Shown: positions 1 to 10,138, counted from the first letter of the stretch. The stretch: 64,000 nt of DNA from Mycolicibacterium phlei (GCF_001583415.1 NZ_CP014475.1:1612001-1676000); one strand, 5' to 3'. Notes: generated by a model from the letters alone, not told the origin. Translations and numbers: made by a program.

Positions 1-1230
1 AATCTCACTGTGGCGGAAAACATTCTGTTGGGACGGGAGCCGCGCCGGTTCGGCGGCATCGACCACCGGGCGATGAACCGCAGGGCCGCAGAGCTTCTCG
101 CCGACCTCGACCTCGACATCGCGCCCGACTCCACCCTCGGCGATCACCCGATCGCGGTGCAGCAACTCGTCGCGATCGCCCGGGCCACGGCGATCTCGGC
201 GCGGGTGCTGATCCTCGACGAACCGACCTCCAGCCTGGACGCCGACGAGGTGGCCGAACTGTTCCGGGTGATGCGGCGGCTGCGCGACGGCGGCACCGCG
301 ATCCTGTTCGTCTCCCACTTCCTCGACCAGGTGTACGAGATCTCCGACCGGATGACGGTGCTGCGCAACGGACGTCTGGTCGGGGAGTACCCGACGGCGT
401 CGCTGCAGCGGGTGCAGTTGATCGCCGCGATGCTCGGCCACGACCTCGAACTGCTCGAGGAGATCGGCGAGGAGGTCGCCGCCGCCGACACCCACGCCGG
501 GACGACCGTGCTGTCCGCGCGCGGGCTCGGCCGCGCACCCGCGCTGCATCCGCTCGATCTCGACGTCCACCACGGCGAGGTGGTCGGACTGGCCGGCCTG
601 CTCGGCTCCGGACGCACCGAACTGGCGCGGCTGCTGTTCGGCGCCGACCGGGCCACCAGCGGCACGACCACCGTCAACGGCCGCGACGTCGCCCTGCGCT
701 CCCCGCGCACCGCCATCGCCAACGGCATCGCGTTCTCGTCGGAGGACCGCAAGCGCGAGGGCATCGTCGGGGACCTGTCCGTCGCCGACAACCTGATCCT
801 GGCCCTGCAGGCCCGGCGCGGATTCGCCCGCCCGCTGTCGAAATCGGCCAAGGACGAACTGATCCGCCGCTACATGGATGCCCTCGACATCCGCCCCCGC
901 GACCCCGGCGTGCTGGTCAAGAACCTCAGCGGCGGCAACCAGCAGAAGGTGCTGCTCGCGCGCTGGCTGATCACCGAACCGGAACTGTTCATCCTCGACG
1001 AACCCACCCGCGGCATCGACGTCGGCGCCAAGGCGCAGATCCAGAAACTCGTCGCCGACCTGGCCGCCGACGGTATGGGCGTGGTGTTCATCTCCGCCGA
1101 ACTCGACGAGGTGGCCAGGATCAGCGACCGGGTGGTCGTGCTGCGCGACGGACATCGCGTCGGTGAGGTCGGATCCGACTGCACCGTGCGCGAACTGACC
1201 GCACTCATCGCGGCGGGGGCCGACGCATGA
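1..1230 (+). CDS. Sugar ABC transporter ATP-binding subunit, 5' end missing
   Basis: ATPase of a ribose/arabinose-class (CUT2, RbsA/AraG-like) importer that powers uptake through the two permeases encoded next. The frame is open to the left edge, so the true start and the first Walker A lie outside the window. Two nucleotide-binding domains remain. The first shows a degenerate signature (AVQQLVAIARA) and Walker B LILDEPTSSLD. The second has the relaxed P-loop GLLGSGRTE, signature SGGNQQKVLLARW and Walker B LFILDEPTRGID, the usual asymmetry of this family. The stop overlaps the next ATG (ATGA), so translation is probably coupled. The downstream ara genes point to L-arabinose or a related pentose as substrate, which is inference. 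Confidence 0.92.
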   Translation, partial: NLTVAENILLGREPRRFGGIDHRAMNRRAAELLADLDLDIAPDSTLGDHPIAVQQLVAIARATAISARVLILDEPTSSLDADEVAELFRVMRRLRDGGTAILFVSHFLDQVYEISDRMTVLRNGRLVGEYPTASLQRVQLIAAMLGHDLELLEEIGEEVAAADTHAGTTVLSARGLGRAPALHPLDLDVHHGEVVGLAGLLGSGRTELARLLFGADRATSGTTTVNGRDVALRSPRTAIANGIAFSSEDRKREGIVGDLSVADNLILALQARRGFARPLSKSAKDELIRRYMDALDIRPRDPGVLVKNLSGGNQQKVLLARWLITEPELFILDEPTRGIDVGAKAQIQKLVADLAADGMGVVFISAELDEVARISDRVVVLRDGHRVGEVGSDCTVRELTALIAAGADA

Positions 1231-2324
1231 CGGCCCTCAAGCAGCGGTTGAACCGCTCGCCGCTGGTGTGGCCCGCGGTGGCCCTGGTGGCCCTGCTGGC
1301 CGTGAATGTGCTTCTGACACCCAGTTTTCTGAAGATCCGGGTGCAGGACGGCCATCTGTTCGGCAGCCTGATCGACATCCTGCGCAACGGCGCACCGACC
1401 ATGCTCGTCGCGCTCGGCATGACCCTGGTGATCGCCTCGCGCGGTATCGACCTGTCCGTCGGCGCGGTGGTCGCCGTCAGCGGGGCGCTGACCTGCGCCC
1501 ACATCGCCGCGGCCCCGGATCCCGCGGCCACCGCGACCGTGCTGACCGCGATGGGGATCGCGCTCGCCGTGGCGGCCGCACTCGGACTGTGGAACGGCAC
1601 GCTGGTGTCGGTCTTCGGGGTGCAGCCCATCATCGCGACGCTGGTGCTGATGACGGCGGGCCGCGGGATCGCGCTGTTCATCACCGACGGTCAGATCGTC
1701 ACGACCGCCAGCGCCCCGTTCAAGGTGCTCGGCGCCGGCTACGCGCTGGGCCTGCCCGTCGCGATCCTGGTGAGCCTGACCGTCTTCGCCCTCGTCGGCG
1801 TGCTCACCCGGCGCACCGCGCTGGGCATGCTGCTCGAGTCGGTGGGCGTCAACCCCGAGGCCAGCAGGCTGGCCGGGGTGCGGTTGCGGTCCATCGTGTT
1901 CGCGGTCTACGTCTTCAGTGCGCTGTGCGCCGGGGTGGCCGGGCTGATGATCGCCTCGAACATCTCGGCCGCCGACGCCAACAACGCGGGACTGTGGATC
2001 GAGATGGACGCGATCCTCGCCGTCGTCATCGGCGGCACCTCACTGCTCGGCGGGCGGTTCAGCCTGACCGGAACGATCCTGGGCGCCTTGATCATTCAGA
2101 CCCTCACCACGACGGTCTACACCGCGGGCATCACCCCGGAGACGACGCTGGTCTTCAAGGCGCTCGTCGTGATCGCGGTGTGCCTGCTGCAGTCGCCGCG
2201 GTTCAGGGCCCGGCTGTCGCGCCGCCGCACCCCGCCGCCCGCCCCGGCGGGCGCGACCACGGACACCGCGCGGCCGCTGGAGATCCCCACCGCGTCCACA
2301 CCGGCGATGGTGGTGGCCAAATGA
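1227..2324 (+). CDS. Sugar ABC transporter permease 1 (RbsC/AraH family)
   Basis: Inner-membrane permease, 365 aa, of the BPD_transp_2 family. It has the family motif MTLVIASRGIDLSVGAVVA near residue 70 and a matching GGTSLLGGRF segment near residue 270, with about eight to ten hydrophobic segments. The C-terminal tail of roughly 40 residues is Pro/Ala-rich and probably cytoplasmic. It starts with ATG overlapping the stop of the ATPase gene and ends overlapping the second permease, so the three form one translational unit. No periplasmic sugar-binding protein is visible; it presumably lies upstream of the window. Confidence 0.92.
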   Translation: MTALKQRLNRSPLVWPAVALVALLAVNVLLTPSFLKIRVQDGHLFGSLIDILRNGAPTMLVALGMTLVIASRGIDLSVGAVVAVSGALTCAHIAAAPDPAATATVLTAMGIALAVAAALGLWNGTLVSVFGVQPIIATLVLMTAGRGIALFITDGQIVTTASAPFKVLGAGYALGLPVAILVSLTVFALVGVLTRRTALGMLLESVGVNPEASRLAGVRLRSIVFAVYVFSALCAGVAGLMIASNISAADANNAGLWIEMDAILAVVIGGTSLLGGRFSLTGTILGALIIQTLTTTVYTAGITPETTLVFKALVVIAVCLLQSPRFRARLSRRRTPPPAPAGATTDTARPLEIPTASTPAMVVAK

Positions 2325-3322
2325 GCGTGCAGACCGCGGTCCGGCCCGGTGCCGTCGCCGTCGCGGTGGGCAGGCGGCTCACCGGGCGCTACCTGTCCCC
2401 GCTGGCCTCCCTGGGGCTGCTGCTGGTCATGTTCGCCGCCGTGGTGGTGCGCTACGACTTCGCCAGCCCCGCCCAGGTGTTCCTGAACCTGTTCGTGGAC
2501 AACGCCTATCTGATCGTGCTGGCTGTCGGGATGACGTTTGTGATCCTCACCGGCGGCATCGACCTGTCGGTCGGCTCGGTGGTGGCGCTGTCCACCGTCA
2601 TCCTGGCCAGTGCGCTTAAGGCGCACTGGCCGATGCCGCTGGCCGTGCTGACCGTGCTGGTGGTCGGGCCCACGCTGGGCCTGCTGATGGGACTGGTCAT
2701 CGAGTACTTCGACGTGCAGCCCTTCATCGCCACGCTGGCCGGAATGTTCCTGGCGCGCGGGCTGTGCTACGTGATCAGCGTCGACACCCTGCCCATCGAG
2801 GATCCCGTGCTGCGCGCCATCGGGCTGCACTACGTCTACCTCTACGAGGACAAGTTCATCCGATGGTCGGTCGTCATCGCGGCCGTCGTCGTGGCCGCCG
2901 CGGTCTACCTGCTGCACCGGACCCGGTTCGGCCGCACCGTGTACGCCGTCGGCGGGAACCGGCAGTCGGCACAGCTGATGGGCCTCAACGTCTCCCGCGC
3001 CCGGGTCGGGGTGTACGCGGTCAGCGGGTTCTGCGCGGCGCTGGCCGGCCTGCTGCTGGCCGTGCAGAAACTGTCCGGCTACAGCCTCAACGGCATCGGC
3101 CTGGAACTCGACGCGATCGCCGCCGCGGTCGTGGGCGGGGTGCTGCTCTCCGGCGGAGTCGGGTTCGTCCTCGGCTCGGTTGTCGGGGTCCTGGTGCTCG
3201 GCACGATACAAACATTCGTGACCGCGGAGAACCTGGACTCCTACTGGACCCGGATCATGACCGGCGTCCTGCTCCTGGTCTTCGTGCTTGTACAGCGCCT
3301 AGTAGTCAGGAAGCCCCGATGA
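2321..3322 (+). CDS. Sugar ABC transporter permease 2 (RbsC/AraH family)
   Basis: Second membrane permease, 333 aa, a paralogue of its neighbour with the same signature (MTFVILTGGIDLSVGSVVA around residue 75). Paired CUT2 permeases likely form a heterodimer. The start chosen is the ATG that overlaps the preceding stop (ATGA). A much longer open frame continues upstream in a different frame of permease 1, but that part is Arg-rich shadow sequence. The stop overlaps the ATG of the LacI-family regulator. Confidence 0.92.
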   Translation: MSVQTAVRPGAVAVAVGRRLTGRYLSPLASLGLLLVMFAAVVVRYDFASPAQVFLNLFVDNAYLIVLAVGMTFVILTGGIDLSVGSVVALSTVILASALKAHWPMPLAVLTVLVVGPTLGLLMGLVIEYFDVQPFIATLAGMFLARGLCYVISVDTLPIEDPVLRAIGLHYVYLYEDKFIRWSVVIAAVVVAAAVYLLHRTRFGRTVYAVGGNRQSAQLMGLNVSRARVGVYAVSGFCAALAGLLLAVQKLSGYSLNGIGLELDAIAAAVVGGVLLSGGVGFVLGSVVGVLVLGTIQTFVTAENLDSYWTRIMTGVLLLVFVLVQRLVVRKPR

Positions 3323-4341
3323 GCACTCAGCCCACCCGTTCGGCGAAGCCCGTGATGGCCGACGTCGCGCGTCTGGCCGGCGTCAGTCACCAGACCGTCT
3401 CCCGAGTCATCAACGGCTCGCCCAGCATCCGCCCCGAGACCAAGGCCAAGGTGGAGCGCGCGATCGCCGAACTCGGCTACCGGCCCAACACCGCCGCCCG
3501 CGCCCTGGTCACCCGGCGCTCGGGCATCGTCGGCATCATCGGATCCAACAGCGGACTCTACGGACCCTCCAGCATCCAGCGCTCCGTCCAGGAGGCGGCC
3601 CGCGCCGCCGGCTACTTCTCCAGCCTGGTGCCGCTGGACGAGGTGACCCCCGACGAACTGCACAGCGCCCTGGACCATCTCACCCGCCAATCGGTCGAGG
3701 CGATCGTGATGATCGTCGGCCAGGAGGACGCACTGGAGGTGGTGCACGCCGCCAGCGCCGGGGTGCCGCTGATCGTCGTCGAGGGCGATCTGTCCGGGCG
3801 CGGGCTCACCGTCGGGGTCGACCAGGTCCGGGGCGCCCAGATGGCCACCTGCCACCTCATCGACCTCGGCCACCGGGTGATCGAGCACGTGGCGGGCCCG
3901 CTGAGCTACACCGAGGCCAAGGGCCGCCGCGCCGGCTACGAGGCGACGATGCGGGAGGCCGGGCTCACTCCCGGCCGGCTGTGGGAGGGCGACTGGACCG
4001 CCGAGAGCGGCTACCGGATCGGCCTCGATCTGCTCCGAAACCGGGAAGCCACAGCCGTTTTCGTCGCCAACGACCAGATGGCCATCGGGGTGATGCACGC
4101 GTTCGCGGAGGCCGGGGTGCGGGTGCCCGACGACGTGAGCATCGTCGGCTTCGACGACATCCCCGAGGCCGCCTACCTCAACCCCGCGCTGACCACCGTC
4201 CGGCAGGACTTCCACGTCCTCGGCAGGCGGGCCATCGAACTGGTGGCCAAGGCGCTGGAGGGCGCACCCGCCGACATGCCGCTGCTGACCCCCGAACTGA
4301 TTGTCCGTTCCAGTACCGCACCGCCCGAGGAGACTCAGTGA
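3319..4341 (+). CDS. LacI-family transcriptional regulator
   Basis: A 340 aa DNA-binding regulator, most likely the sugar-responsive repressor of this pentose operon. The N-terminal helix-turn-helix is typical (MADVARLAGVSHQTVSRVIN, residues about 13-32), followed by the hinge helix with NTAARALVTRRS and a type I periplasmic-binding fold that includes the C-terminal VGFDDIPEAAYLNPALTTVR block. It sits inside the operon between transporter and catabolic genes and overlaps the upstream permease by 4 nt and araB by 4 nt. It is therefore co-transcribed with its presumed targets (autoregulation). Its operator would lie upstream of the window. Confidence 0.93.
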   Translation: MSTQPTRSAKPVMADVARLAGVSHQTVSRVINGSPSIRPETKAKVERAIAELGYRPNTAARALVTRRSGIVGIIGSNSGLYGPSSIQRSVQEAARAAGYFSSLVPLDEVTPDELHSALDHLTRQSVEAIVMIVGQEDALEVVHAASAGVPLIVVEGDLSGRGLTVGVDQVRGAQMATCHLIDLGHRVIEHVAGPLSYTEAKGRRAGYEATMREAGLTPGRLWEGDWTAESGYRIGLDLLRNREATAVFVANDQMAIGVMHAFAEAGVRVPDDVSIVGFDDIPEAAYLNPALTTVRQDFHVLGRRAIELVAKALEGAPADMPLLTPELIVRSSTAPPEETQ

Positions 4342-6023
4342 GCTCGCAGAAGTCCACGGATTCCGAAAAGTACACGGTAGGAATCGATTTCGGCACCCTG
4401 TCGGGCAGGGCGCTGGTGGTCCGGGTCAGCGACGGCCGCGAGATCGCCAGCGCCGAGCACGCCTACCGCCACGGCGTCGTCACCGACACCCTGCCCGGCG
4501 GGGCCGTCACCCTGCCCGCGCAGTGGGCGCTGCAGGTCCCGTCCGACTACATCGACGTGCTGCGCACCGCCGTACCCGAGGCGGTGGCGCGCGCGGGCAT
4601 CGACCCGGCCGACGTCGTCGGCGTCGGCACCGACTTCACCGCCTGCACCATGGTTCCGGTGCGCGCCGACGGCACCCCGCTGTGCGAACTCGACGGCTTC
4701 GCCGACCGTCCGCACGCCTACGCCAAACTGTGGCGCCATCACTCACCGCAGCCGCAGGCCGACCGCATCAACGCCGTCGCCGCCGCGCGCGGTGAGAGCT
4801 GGCTGCCCCGCTACGGCGGCCTGATCTCCAGCGAGTGGGAATTCGCCAAGGGCCTGGAGATCTTCGACGAGGACCCGCTGGTCTACGCGGCGATGGACCG
4901 CTTCGTCGAGGGCGCCGACTGGATCGTGTGGCAACTGACCGGAACCTATCTGCGCAACGCGTGCAGCGCCGGGTACAAGGGCATTCGGCAGGACGGCAGG
5001 TACCCGTCGCGCGAGTTCCTCGCCGAGGTGCGGCCCGGCTTCGAGAACTTCGTCACCGACAAACTGGACCAGCCGATCGGGCGGCTCGGCCAGCGCGCCG
5101 GTGGGCTGAGCGCGCAGGCCGCCGCGTGGACCGGCCTGCCGGAGGGCATCGCCGTCGCGGTCGGCAACGTCGACGCCCACGTCACCGTCGCGGCCGCCGA
5201 CGCGCTGGACGCGGGCAAGCTCGTCGCGATCATGGGCACCTCCACCTGCCACGTGATGAATTCCGACGTGCTGCGCCACGTCCCCGGCATGTGCGGGGTG
5301 GTCCGCGACGGAATATCGGACGGCAGTTGGGGTTACGAGGCCGGGCAGTCCGGCGTCGGCGACATCTTCGCCTGGTTCGTCGACAACTGTGTGCCGGAGA
5401 GCTACCAGGTCGAGGCGCGCAGGCGGGGCATCTCGCTGCACGAGCACCTTACCGAGCTGGCCGGCCAGCAGCGGGTCGGCCAGCACGGCCTGGTCGCGCT
5501 GGACTGGCACAGCGGAAACCGTTCGGTGCTGGTCGACCACGAGCTCTCCGGGGTGATGATCGGCCAGACGCTGGCGACCACGTGCGTCGACATGTACCGG
5601 GCCCTGTTGGAGGCCACCGCATTCGGCACCCGGATGATCGTGGAGACGTTCGTCGACAGCGGCGTGCCCGTCAACGAACTCGTGGTGGCCGGCGGCCTGC
5701 TCAAGAACCGGCTGCTCATGCAGATCTACGCCGACGTCGTCGGGCTGCCGCTGTCGGTGGTGCCGTCGGCGCAGGCGCCGGCCCTGGGCTCGGCCATCCA
5801 CGCGGCAGCCGCCGCCGGCGTCTACCCGGACGTGCCCGCCGCGGCGGCACGCATGGGACGGCGTATCCACAACGCCTACACCCCGATCCCCGAGAACGCG
5901 GCGGCCTACGACCGGCTGTACCGCGAATACGTGGCCGCCTACGAATGGTTCGGCCGCGGCAACGAGATGATGCGCCGCCTGCGTCGCATCGGAACACGAG
6001 AAACCCTGGGAGCAACCGCATGA
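4338..6023 (+). CDS. araB: Ribulokinase
   Basis: FGGY-family kinase of 561 aa that phosphorylates L-ribulose to L-ribulose 5-phosphate, the second step of bacterial L-arabinose breakdown. The N-terminal phosphate-binding loop is visible (YTVGIDFGTLSGRALVVR). The FGGY C-terminal half has GNVDAHV, AIMGTSTCHV and VVAGGLLKNRLLMQIYADV. Start is GTG at 4338, overlapping the LacI stop as GTGA. Length and neighbours (araD and araA directly behind) make ribulokinase far more likely than xylulokinase. Confidence 0.93.
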   Translation: MSSQKSTDSEKYTVGIDFGTLSGRALVVRVSDGREIASAEHAYRHGVVTDTLPGGAVTLPAQWALQVPSDYIDVLRTAVPEAVARAGIDPADVVGVGTDFTACTMVPVRADGTPLCELDGFADRPHAYAKLWRHHSPQPQADRINAVAAARGESWLPRYGGLISSEWEFAKGLEIFDEDPLVYAAMDRFVEGADWIVWQLTGTYLRNACSAGYKGIRQDGRYPSREFLAEVRPGFENFVTDKLDQPIGRLGQRAGGLSAQAAAWTGLPEGIAVAVGNVDAHVTVAAADALDAGKLVAIMGTSTCHVMNSDVLRHVPGMCGVVRDGISDGSWGYEAGQSGVGDIFAWFVDNCVPESYQVEARRRGISLHEHLTELAGQQRVGQHGLVALDWHSGNRSVLVDHELSGVMIGQTLATTCVDMYRALLEATAFGTRMIVETFVDSGVPVNELVVAGGLLKNRLLMQIYADVVGLPLSVVPSAQAPALGSAIHAAAAAGVYPDVPAAAARMGRRIHNAYTPIPENAAAYDRLYREYVAAYEWFGRGNEMMRRLRRIGTRETLGATA

Positions 6024-6721
6024 CAATCACCTCCGACGTCGACAGCGTCATCGCCGAGATGCGCCGGCAGGTGTGTGATCTGCACCGGCATCTGACCGAG
6101 TACGAGCTGGTCATCTGGACGGCGGGCAACGTGTCCGCGCGGGTACCCGGCCGCGACCTCATGGTGATCAAACCGTCGGGCGCCGACTACGATTCGCTCA
6201 CCCCGGCCGACATGGTGGTGTGCGACCTGTACGGCAACCTGGTCGACGGTGAACTGAAGCCGTCGTCGGACACCGCCGCGCACGCCTACGTCTACCGGCA
6301 CATGCCAGAGGTCGGCGGCGTCGTGCACACCCACTCCACCTACGCGACCGCCTGGGCGGCGCGCGGTGAGCCGATCCCGTGCGTGCTGACGATGATCGCC
6401 GACGAGTTCGGCGGCGACATCCCGGTCGGACCGTTCGCGCTCATCGGCGACGACTCCATCGGCCGCGGCATCGTCGAGACGTTGCGGCAGAGCAGATCTC
6501 CAGCCGTGCTGATGCGCAACCACGGACCGTTCACGATCGGGCGGACCGCCCGCGACGCGGTCAAGGCCGCTGTGATGGTCGAGGACGTGGCCCGCACCGT
6601 GCACATCAGCCGCCAGCTCGGCGCCGCCGAGCGGCTGGACCCCGCCGACATCAACGCGCTGTTCGAGCGCTACCAGAACGTCTACGGACAGAACGACACC
6701 CGCCAGGAGGCACAACGATGA
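6020..6721 (+). CDS. araD: L-ribulose-5-phosphate 4-epimerase
   Basis: Class II aldolase/AraD fold, 233 aa. It converts L-ribulose 5-phosphate to D-xylulose 5-phosphate, which enters the pentose phosphate pathway. The metal-binding histidine pair is visible in [13 protein letters not shown] near residue 97, the distal histidine in [11 protein letters not shown] near residue 170, and the phosphate-binding region in [11 protein letters not shown] and [11 protein letters not shown]. It overlaps both neighbours by 4 nt, giving the gene order araB-araD-araA. Confidence 0.93.
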   Translation: MTITSDVDSVIAEMRRQVCDLHRHLTEYELVIWTAGNVSARVPGRDLMVIKPSGADYDSLTPADMVVCDLYGNLVDGELKPSSDTAAHAYVYRHMPEVGGVVHTHSTYATAWAARGEPIPCVLTMIADEFGGDIPVGPFALIGDDSIGRGIVETLRQSRSPAVLMRNHGPFTIGRTARDAVKAAVMVEDVARTVHISRQLGAAERLDPADINALFERYQNVYGQNDTRQEAQR

Positions 6722-8229
6722 TCGGGTCCCGCCTGCCCACCAGCCAGGTCTGGCTCGTCACGGGCAGCCAGCACCTCTACGGCCCGGACATCCTCGCCCA
6801 GGTCGGCGACCAGTCGCGGCAGATCGCCGAACGGCTCGACGCCAGCAGCGAGATCCCCGTCGAGGTGCGGTGGTTGCCGGTGGTGACCGACGCCGATCAG
6901 ATCGCGCGGGTGCTCGCCGAGGCCAACGCCGCCGACGAGTGCATCGGCGTCATCGCCTGGATGCACACCTTCTCGCCGGCCAAGATGTGGATCCGCGGCC
7001 TGAAGACGCTGCGCAAACCGCTGCTGCACCTGCACACCCAGTTCGGTGTCGAGCTGCCGTGGGACACCATCGACATGGACTTCATGAACCTCAACCAGGC
7101 CGCCCACGGCGACCGGGAGTTCGGCTACATCCAGTCGCGGTTGTCCCAGCCCCGCAAGACGGTCGCCGGTCACGTCGACCACGCCGAGACCCGGCAGCGG
7201 ATCGGCTCCTGGGCGCGCGCGGCGCTCGGGTTCGCCGAGATCTCCACGCTGAAGGTCGCGCGCTTCGGCGACAACATGCGCGGAGTCGCGGTCACCGAGG
7301 GCGACAAGGTGGAGGCCGAGGCGCACTTCGGGGTGTCGGTCAACACCTACGGTGTCAACGACCTGGTCGACGTCGTCGAGCGGGTGCGGCCCGCCGACAT
7401 CGACAAGCTGGTCCGCGAGTACGAGCACACCTACCGGGTGGCCGAGGAGCTGCGGCCCGGCGGGGACCGGCACGCCTCGCTGCGGCACGGCGCGCAGATC
7501 GAACTCGGTCTGCGGAAGTTCCTGCAGGACGGTGGGTTCCACGCCTTCACCACGAACTTCGAGGACCTCGGTGGGCTGCGTCAGCTGCCCGGACTGGCCG
7601 TGCAGCGGTTGATGGCCGACGGCTACGGCTTCGGCGGTGAGGGCGACTGGAAGACCGCGGTGATGCTGCGCACCATCAAGGTGATGGCCGAGGGTCTGCC
7701 CGGCGGCACGTCGTTCATGGAGGACTACACCTACGACCTGACCCCGGGCCGGGAACGCATCCTGGGTGCGCACATGCTGGAGGTGTGCCCCAGCATCGCG
7801 GCCGCCACCCCGACGCTGGAGGTGCATCCGCTGTCCATCGGGGATCGCGACGATCCGGTGCGGCTGCGGTTCACCGCGGCCCCCGCCGACGGCGTCGTCG
7901 TCGGCATCTGCGATATGGGCAGCCGGTTCCGCCTGGTGGCCAACGAGGTTCGCGTCGTCGAACCCGACGCGGAACTGCCCAGGTTGCCCGTGGCGTGCGC
8001 GGTGTGGGAGCCCAAACCGTCGTGGTCGACGTCGGCGGAGGCCTGGCTGATGGCCGGCGCTCCGCACCACACGGTGCTCACCACCGCGCTGGACACCGAG
8101 ACGATCGACGACTTCGCCACGATGACCGGCACCGAACTGCTCGTCATCGACAACGACACCACCACCCGCGGGTTCGCCCGCGAACTGCGCTGGAACGACG
8201 TGTACCACCACGTCGCGGCCGGGCTGTGA
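6718..8229 (+). CDS. araA: L-arabinose isomerase
   Basis: 503 aa, the standard length for AraA. It isomerises L-arabinose to L-ribulose using Mn2+. Family blocks are visible: [12 protein letters not shown] at the N-terminus, [25 protein letters not shown], the metal-site region [14 protein letters not shown] (Glu) and the late [12 protein letters not shown] (His). The start ATG overlaps the araD stop and the end overlaps the next dehydrogenase ATG by one base. With araB and araD it completes the three-step phosphorylative arabinose pathway. Confidence 0.95.
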   Translation: MIGSRLPTSQVWLVTGSQHLYGPDILAQVGDQSRQIAERLDASSEIPVEVRWLPVVTDADQIARVLAEANAADECIGVIAWMHTFSPAKMWIRGLKTLRKPLLHLHTQFGVELPWDTIDMDFMNLNQAAHGDREFGYIQSRLSQPRKTVAGHVDHAETRQRIGSWARAALGFAEISTLKVARFGDNMRGVAVTEGDKVEAEAHFGVSVNTYGVNDLVDVVERVRPADIDKLVREYEHTYRVAEELRPGGDRHASLRHGAQIELGLRKFLQDGGFHAFTTNFEDLGGLRQLPGLAVQRLMADGYGFGGEGDWKTAVMLRTIKVMAEGLPGGTSFMEDYTYDLTPGRERILGAHMLEVCPSIAAATPTLEVHPLSIGDRDDPVRLRFTAAPADGVVVGICDMGSRFRLVANEVRVVEPDAELPRLPVACAVWEPKPSWSTSAEAWLMAGAPHHTVLTTALDTETIDDFATMTGTELLVIDNDTTTRGFARELRWNDVYHHVAAGL

Positions 8230-9251
8230 TGCTCGCGGCGCGCCTGCACGGCATCGGCGACCTGCGGGTCGGCACCGAACCCGAACCGGGGGAGCCGCAA
8301 CCGGGATGGTCGCTGATCCGGGTGACCTCGGTCGGGATCTGCGGATCGGACCTGCACTGGTTCGCCGACGGCGGTATCGGCGAGAACCGGATCGAACACC
8401 CGGTGGTGCCCGGCCACGAGTTCGCCGGTGTCGCGCTGACCGGGCCGTACGCCGGACGCCGGGTCGCCGTCGACCCCGCGATCCCGTGCGAGAGCTGCGA
8501 GCGCTGTGAGGCCGGTGACCACAACCTATGCCCGACAGTCGAATTCGCCGGGCACGGCACCCTGGACGGGGCGCTGCGGGAGTACCTGGTGTGGCCGGAC
8601 CGGCTGCTGCACCCGCTGCCGGATGAGCTCAGCGACGACGCAGGCGCGCTGCTCGAACCGCTGGGCGTGGCGATCCACGCCGTGGACGTCAGCCACCTGC
8701 GCCCGGGCGCCGACGTGCTCGTCGTCGGCGCGGGCCCGATCGGCCAGTTGGTGGTGCAGGTGGCGCGCCGCAAGGGCGCCGCCCGGGTGTACGCCGTCGA
8801 ACCGCTCGCGCGGCGGCAGGCCTCGGCGCTCAACGCAGGCGCCGACGCGGCGTGGTCCCCGGCGGAGGGGGCGGAGCCGGTGCTGGACGCCACCGACGGC
8901 CGCGGCGTCGACGTCGTCATCGAGGTGGCGGGCACCGACGACGCGATCGGGGTCGCGGTCGCGGCGAGCCGGCCCGGGGCGCGCATCGCACTGGCCGGGA
9001 TCCCCTCGGAGGACGCGTCGTCGTTTCCCGCCGCGCCCGCGCGCCGCAAGGGGCTGACGTTCGCGATGGTGCGCCGGATGAACGACACCTACCCGCGCGC
9101 GATCGAACTGGCCCGCACCGGGATCGACCTGGACGCCCTGGTGACCGAGTCCTACGGGCTCACCGACGCCGCCAAGGCGTTCACCGCCGCCGCGGAACGC
9201 CGCGGCGACAAGGTGGTGATCAGATGCGGCCGCCCGGGAACATCTCCTTGA
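8229..9251 (+). CDS. Zinc-dependent medium-chain dehydrogenase (polyol/sugar type)
   Basis: GroES-like N-terminus plus Rossmann domain, 340 aa. Catalytic zinc residues lie in GICGSDLHW and GHEFAG, the four-cysteine structural zinc lobe in PCESCERCEAGDHNLC, and the dinucleotide loop in VVGAGPIGQL. It resembles sorbitol, idonate or threonine dehydrogenases. As the last gene of the arabinose operon it may oxidise a polyol or sugar such as L-arabinitol, but the substrate cannot be read from sequence. Its last 32 bases overlap the 3' end of the convergent lipoprotein gene. Confidence 0.85.
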   Translation: MLAARLHGIGDLRVGTEPEPGEPQPGWSLIRVTSVGICGSDLHWFADGGIGENRIEHPVVPGHEFAGVALTGPYAGRRVAVDPAIPCESCERCEAGDHNLCPTVEFAGHGTLDGALREYLVWPDRLLHPLPDELSDDAGALLEPLGVAIHAVDVSHLRPGADVLVVGAGPIGQLVVQVARRKGAARVYAVEPLARRQASALNAGADAAWSPAEGAEPVLDATDGRGVDVVIEVAGTDDAIGVAVAASRPGARIALAGIPSEDASSFPAAPARRKGLTFAMVRRMNDTYPRAIELARTGIDLDALVTESYGLTDAAKAFTAAAERRGDKVVIRCGRPGTSP

Positions 9252-10071
9252 CCGTGTCGGTGATCGTGGCGCGTGCGGCGGCCTCGCTGACCGGCTGCAG
9301 CGAGCTGATCACCATCACGTAGCGGCGGTCGGGGCCGATCACCCCCGTCGACACGTGCAGCTGGTTGGCGCCGCTCCAACAGCAGAACCAGCCCTGCTTG
9401 ACCGCGACACGTTCGGCGTAGAGCCCGTCGGGGATGCCGAACCGCTGCGGGTAGCCGTCGAGCCCGTTCGGGGTGAACTGCGCGATGTTGTCGAGGATGA
9501 TGTCGGCCTGCGCGGGCGGCAGCCCGCCGGCCCCGCTGAGCAGCATGTCGTAGTAGCGGACCAGGTCGTTGGCCGTGCTCGTGGTGACGTCCCAGTGCCC
9601 GTTCCACGGCGCCGTCGTCCCGGCCAGCCCGTAGCGCGCCTTGATCCGCGCGATCACCGCGTTGCCGCCGCTGCGATCCCAGAACATCTGCGCCGCACCG
9701 TCATCCGACGAGCGCAGCATCGAGTCGATGGCCTGGCGGTCGGCGGGGGACAGCTCGACCTCACCCTCGGCGGCGCGCAGCAGCAGATCGTCGGCGATGA
9801 ACAGCTTGGCCACCGAGGCGATCGGGAACGACTGGTCGGCCTTGGCGGAGATCACCTGGCCGGTCTCGCGGTCCAGCACCGCGGTGGTGACGTTCGCGCC
9901 GTCGGCCGCCGCGTCGGCGACCGCCTGCCGGACGCGGGACTCGGCGCCGGCCAGCCCGGAGGCCGGGCCCGGCGGGGCCGCCCAGACGTCCGAGATACAC
10001 CCGTTGACCAGCAGCGCGACGCAGGCGATTGCCGTCGCCGCCATCGCGCGTGCCGAACGCCGCCGACGCAT
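9220..10071 (-). CDS. Serine beta-lactamase-like lipoprotein (LppW-like)
   Basis: 283 aa with a basic N-terminus, hydrophobic stretch and lipobox-like LLVNGC around residue 25, so probably a secreted lipoprotein. The mature part has a penicillin-recognising fold: the SxxK motif in FPIASVAKLFI, an SDN-like SSDDGAAQ, and a KTG-like VKQGW near the C-terminus. I see no clear omega-loop Glu, so an active class A beta-lactamase is doubtful. A peptidoglycan-associated role like M. tuberculosis LppW is an alternative. ATG has a GGGAGA ribosome site. Convergent with, and overlapping, the dehydrogenase gene. Confidence 0.75.
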   Translation of the reverse strand: MRRRRSARAMAATAIACVALLVNGCISDVWAAPPGPASGLAGAESRVRQAVADAAADGANVTTAVLDRETGQVISAKADQSFPIASVAKLFIADDLLLRAAEGEVELSPADRQAIDSMLRSSDDGAAQMFWDRSGGNAVIARIKARYGLAGTTAPWNGHWDVTTSTANDLVRYYDMLLSGAGGLPPAQADIILDNIAQFTPNGLDGYPQRFGIPDGLYAERVAVKQGWFCCWSGANQLHVSTGVIGPDRRYVMVISSLQPVSEAAARATITDTVKEMFPGGRI

Positions 10072-10108
10072 GTCTCTCCCTCCAGCAGGTCACTGCCAGG
10101 TACCCAAG

Positions 10109-10138
10109 CCTATTGTTTTCGAACCTATTGCTTTCGAA
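10109..10138. repeat. 15-bp direct repeat upstream of the lipoprotein gene
   Basis: Two adjacent near-identical 15-mers, CCTATTGTTTTCGAA and CCTATTGCTTTCGAA, each containing the palindrome TTCGAA. They lie 38-67 bp upstream of the minus-strand lipoprotein start, in unusually AT-rich sequence. That position suits a promoter or regulator-binding site, but no regulator is known to me. Confidence 0.45.

Noticed and set aside
1268..2320. Upstream extension of permease 2 through permease 1
   Set aside because: The extension is Arg-rich out-of-frame sequence. The ATG at 2321 gives the correct family N-terminus and overlaps the previous stop.
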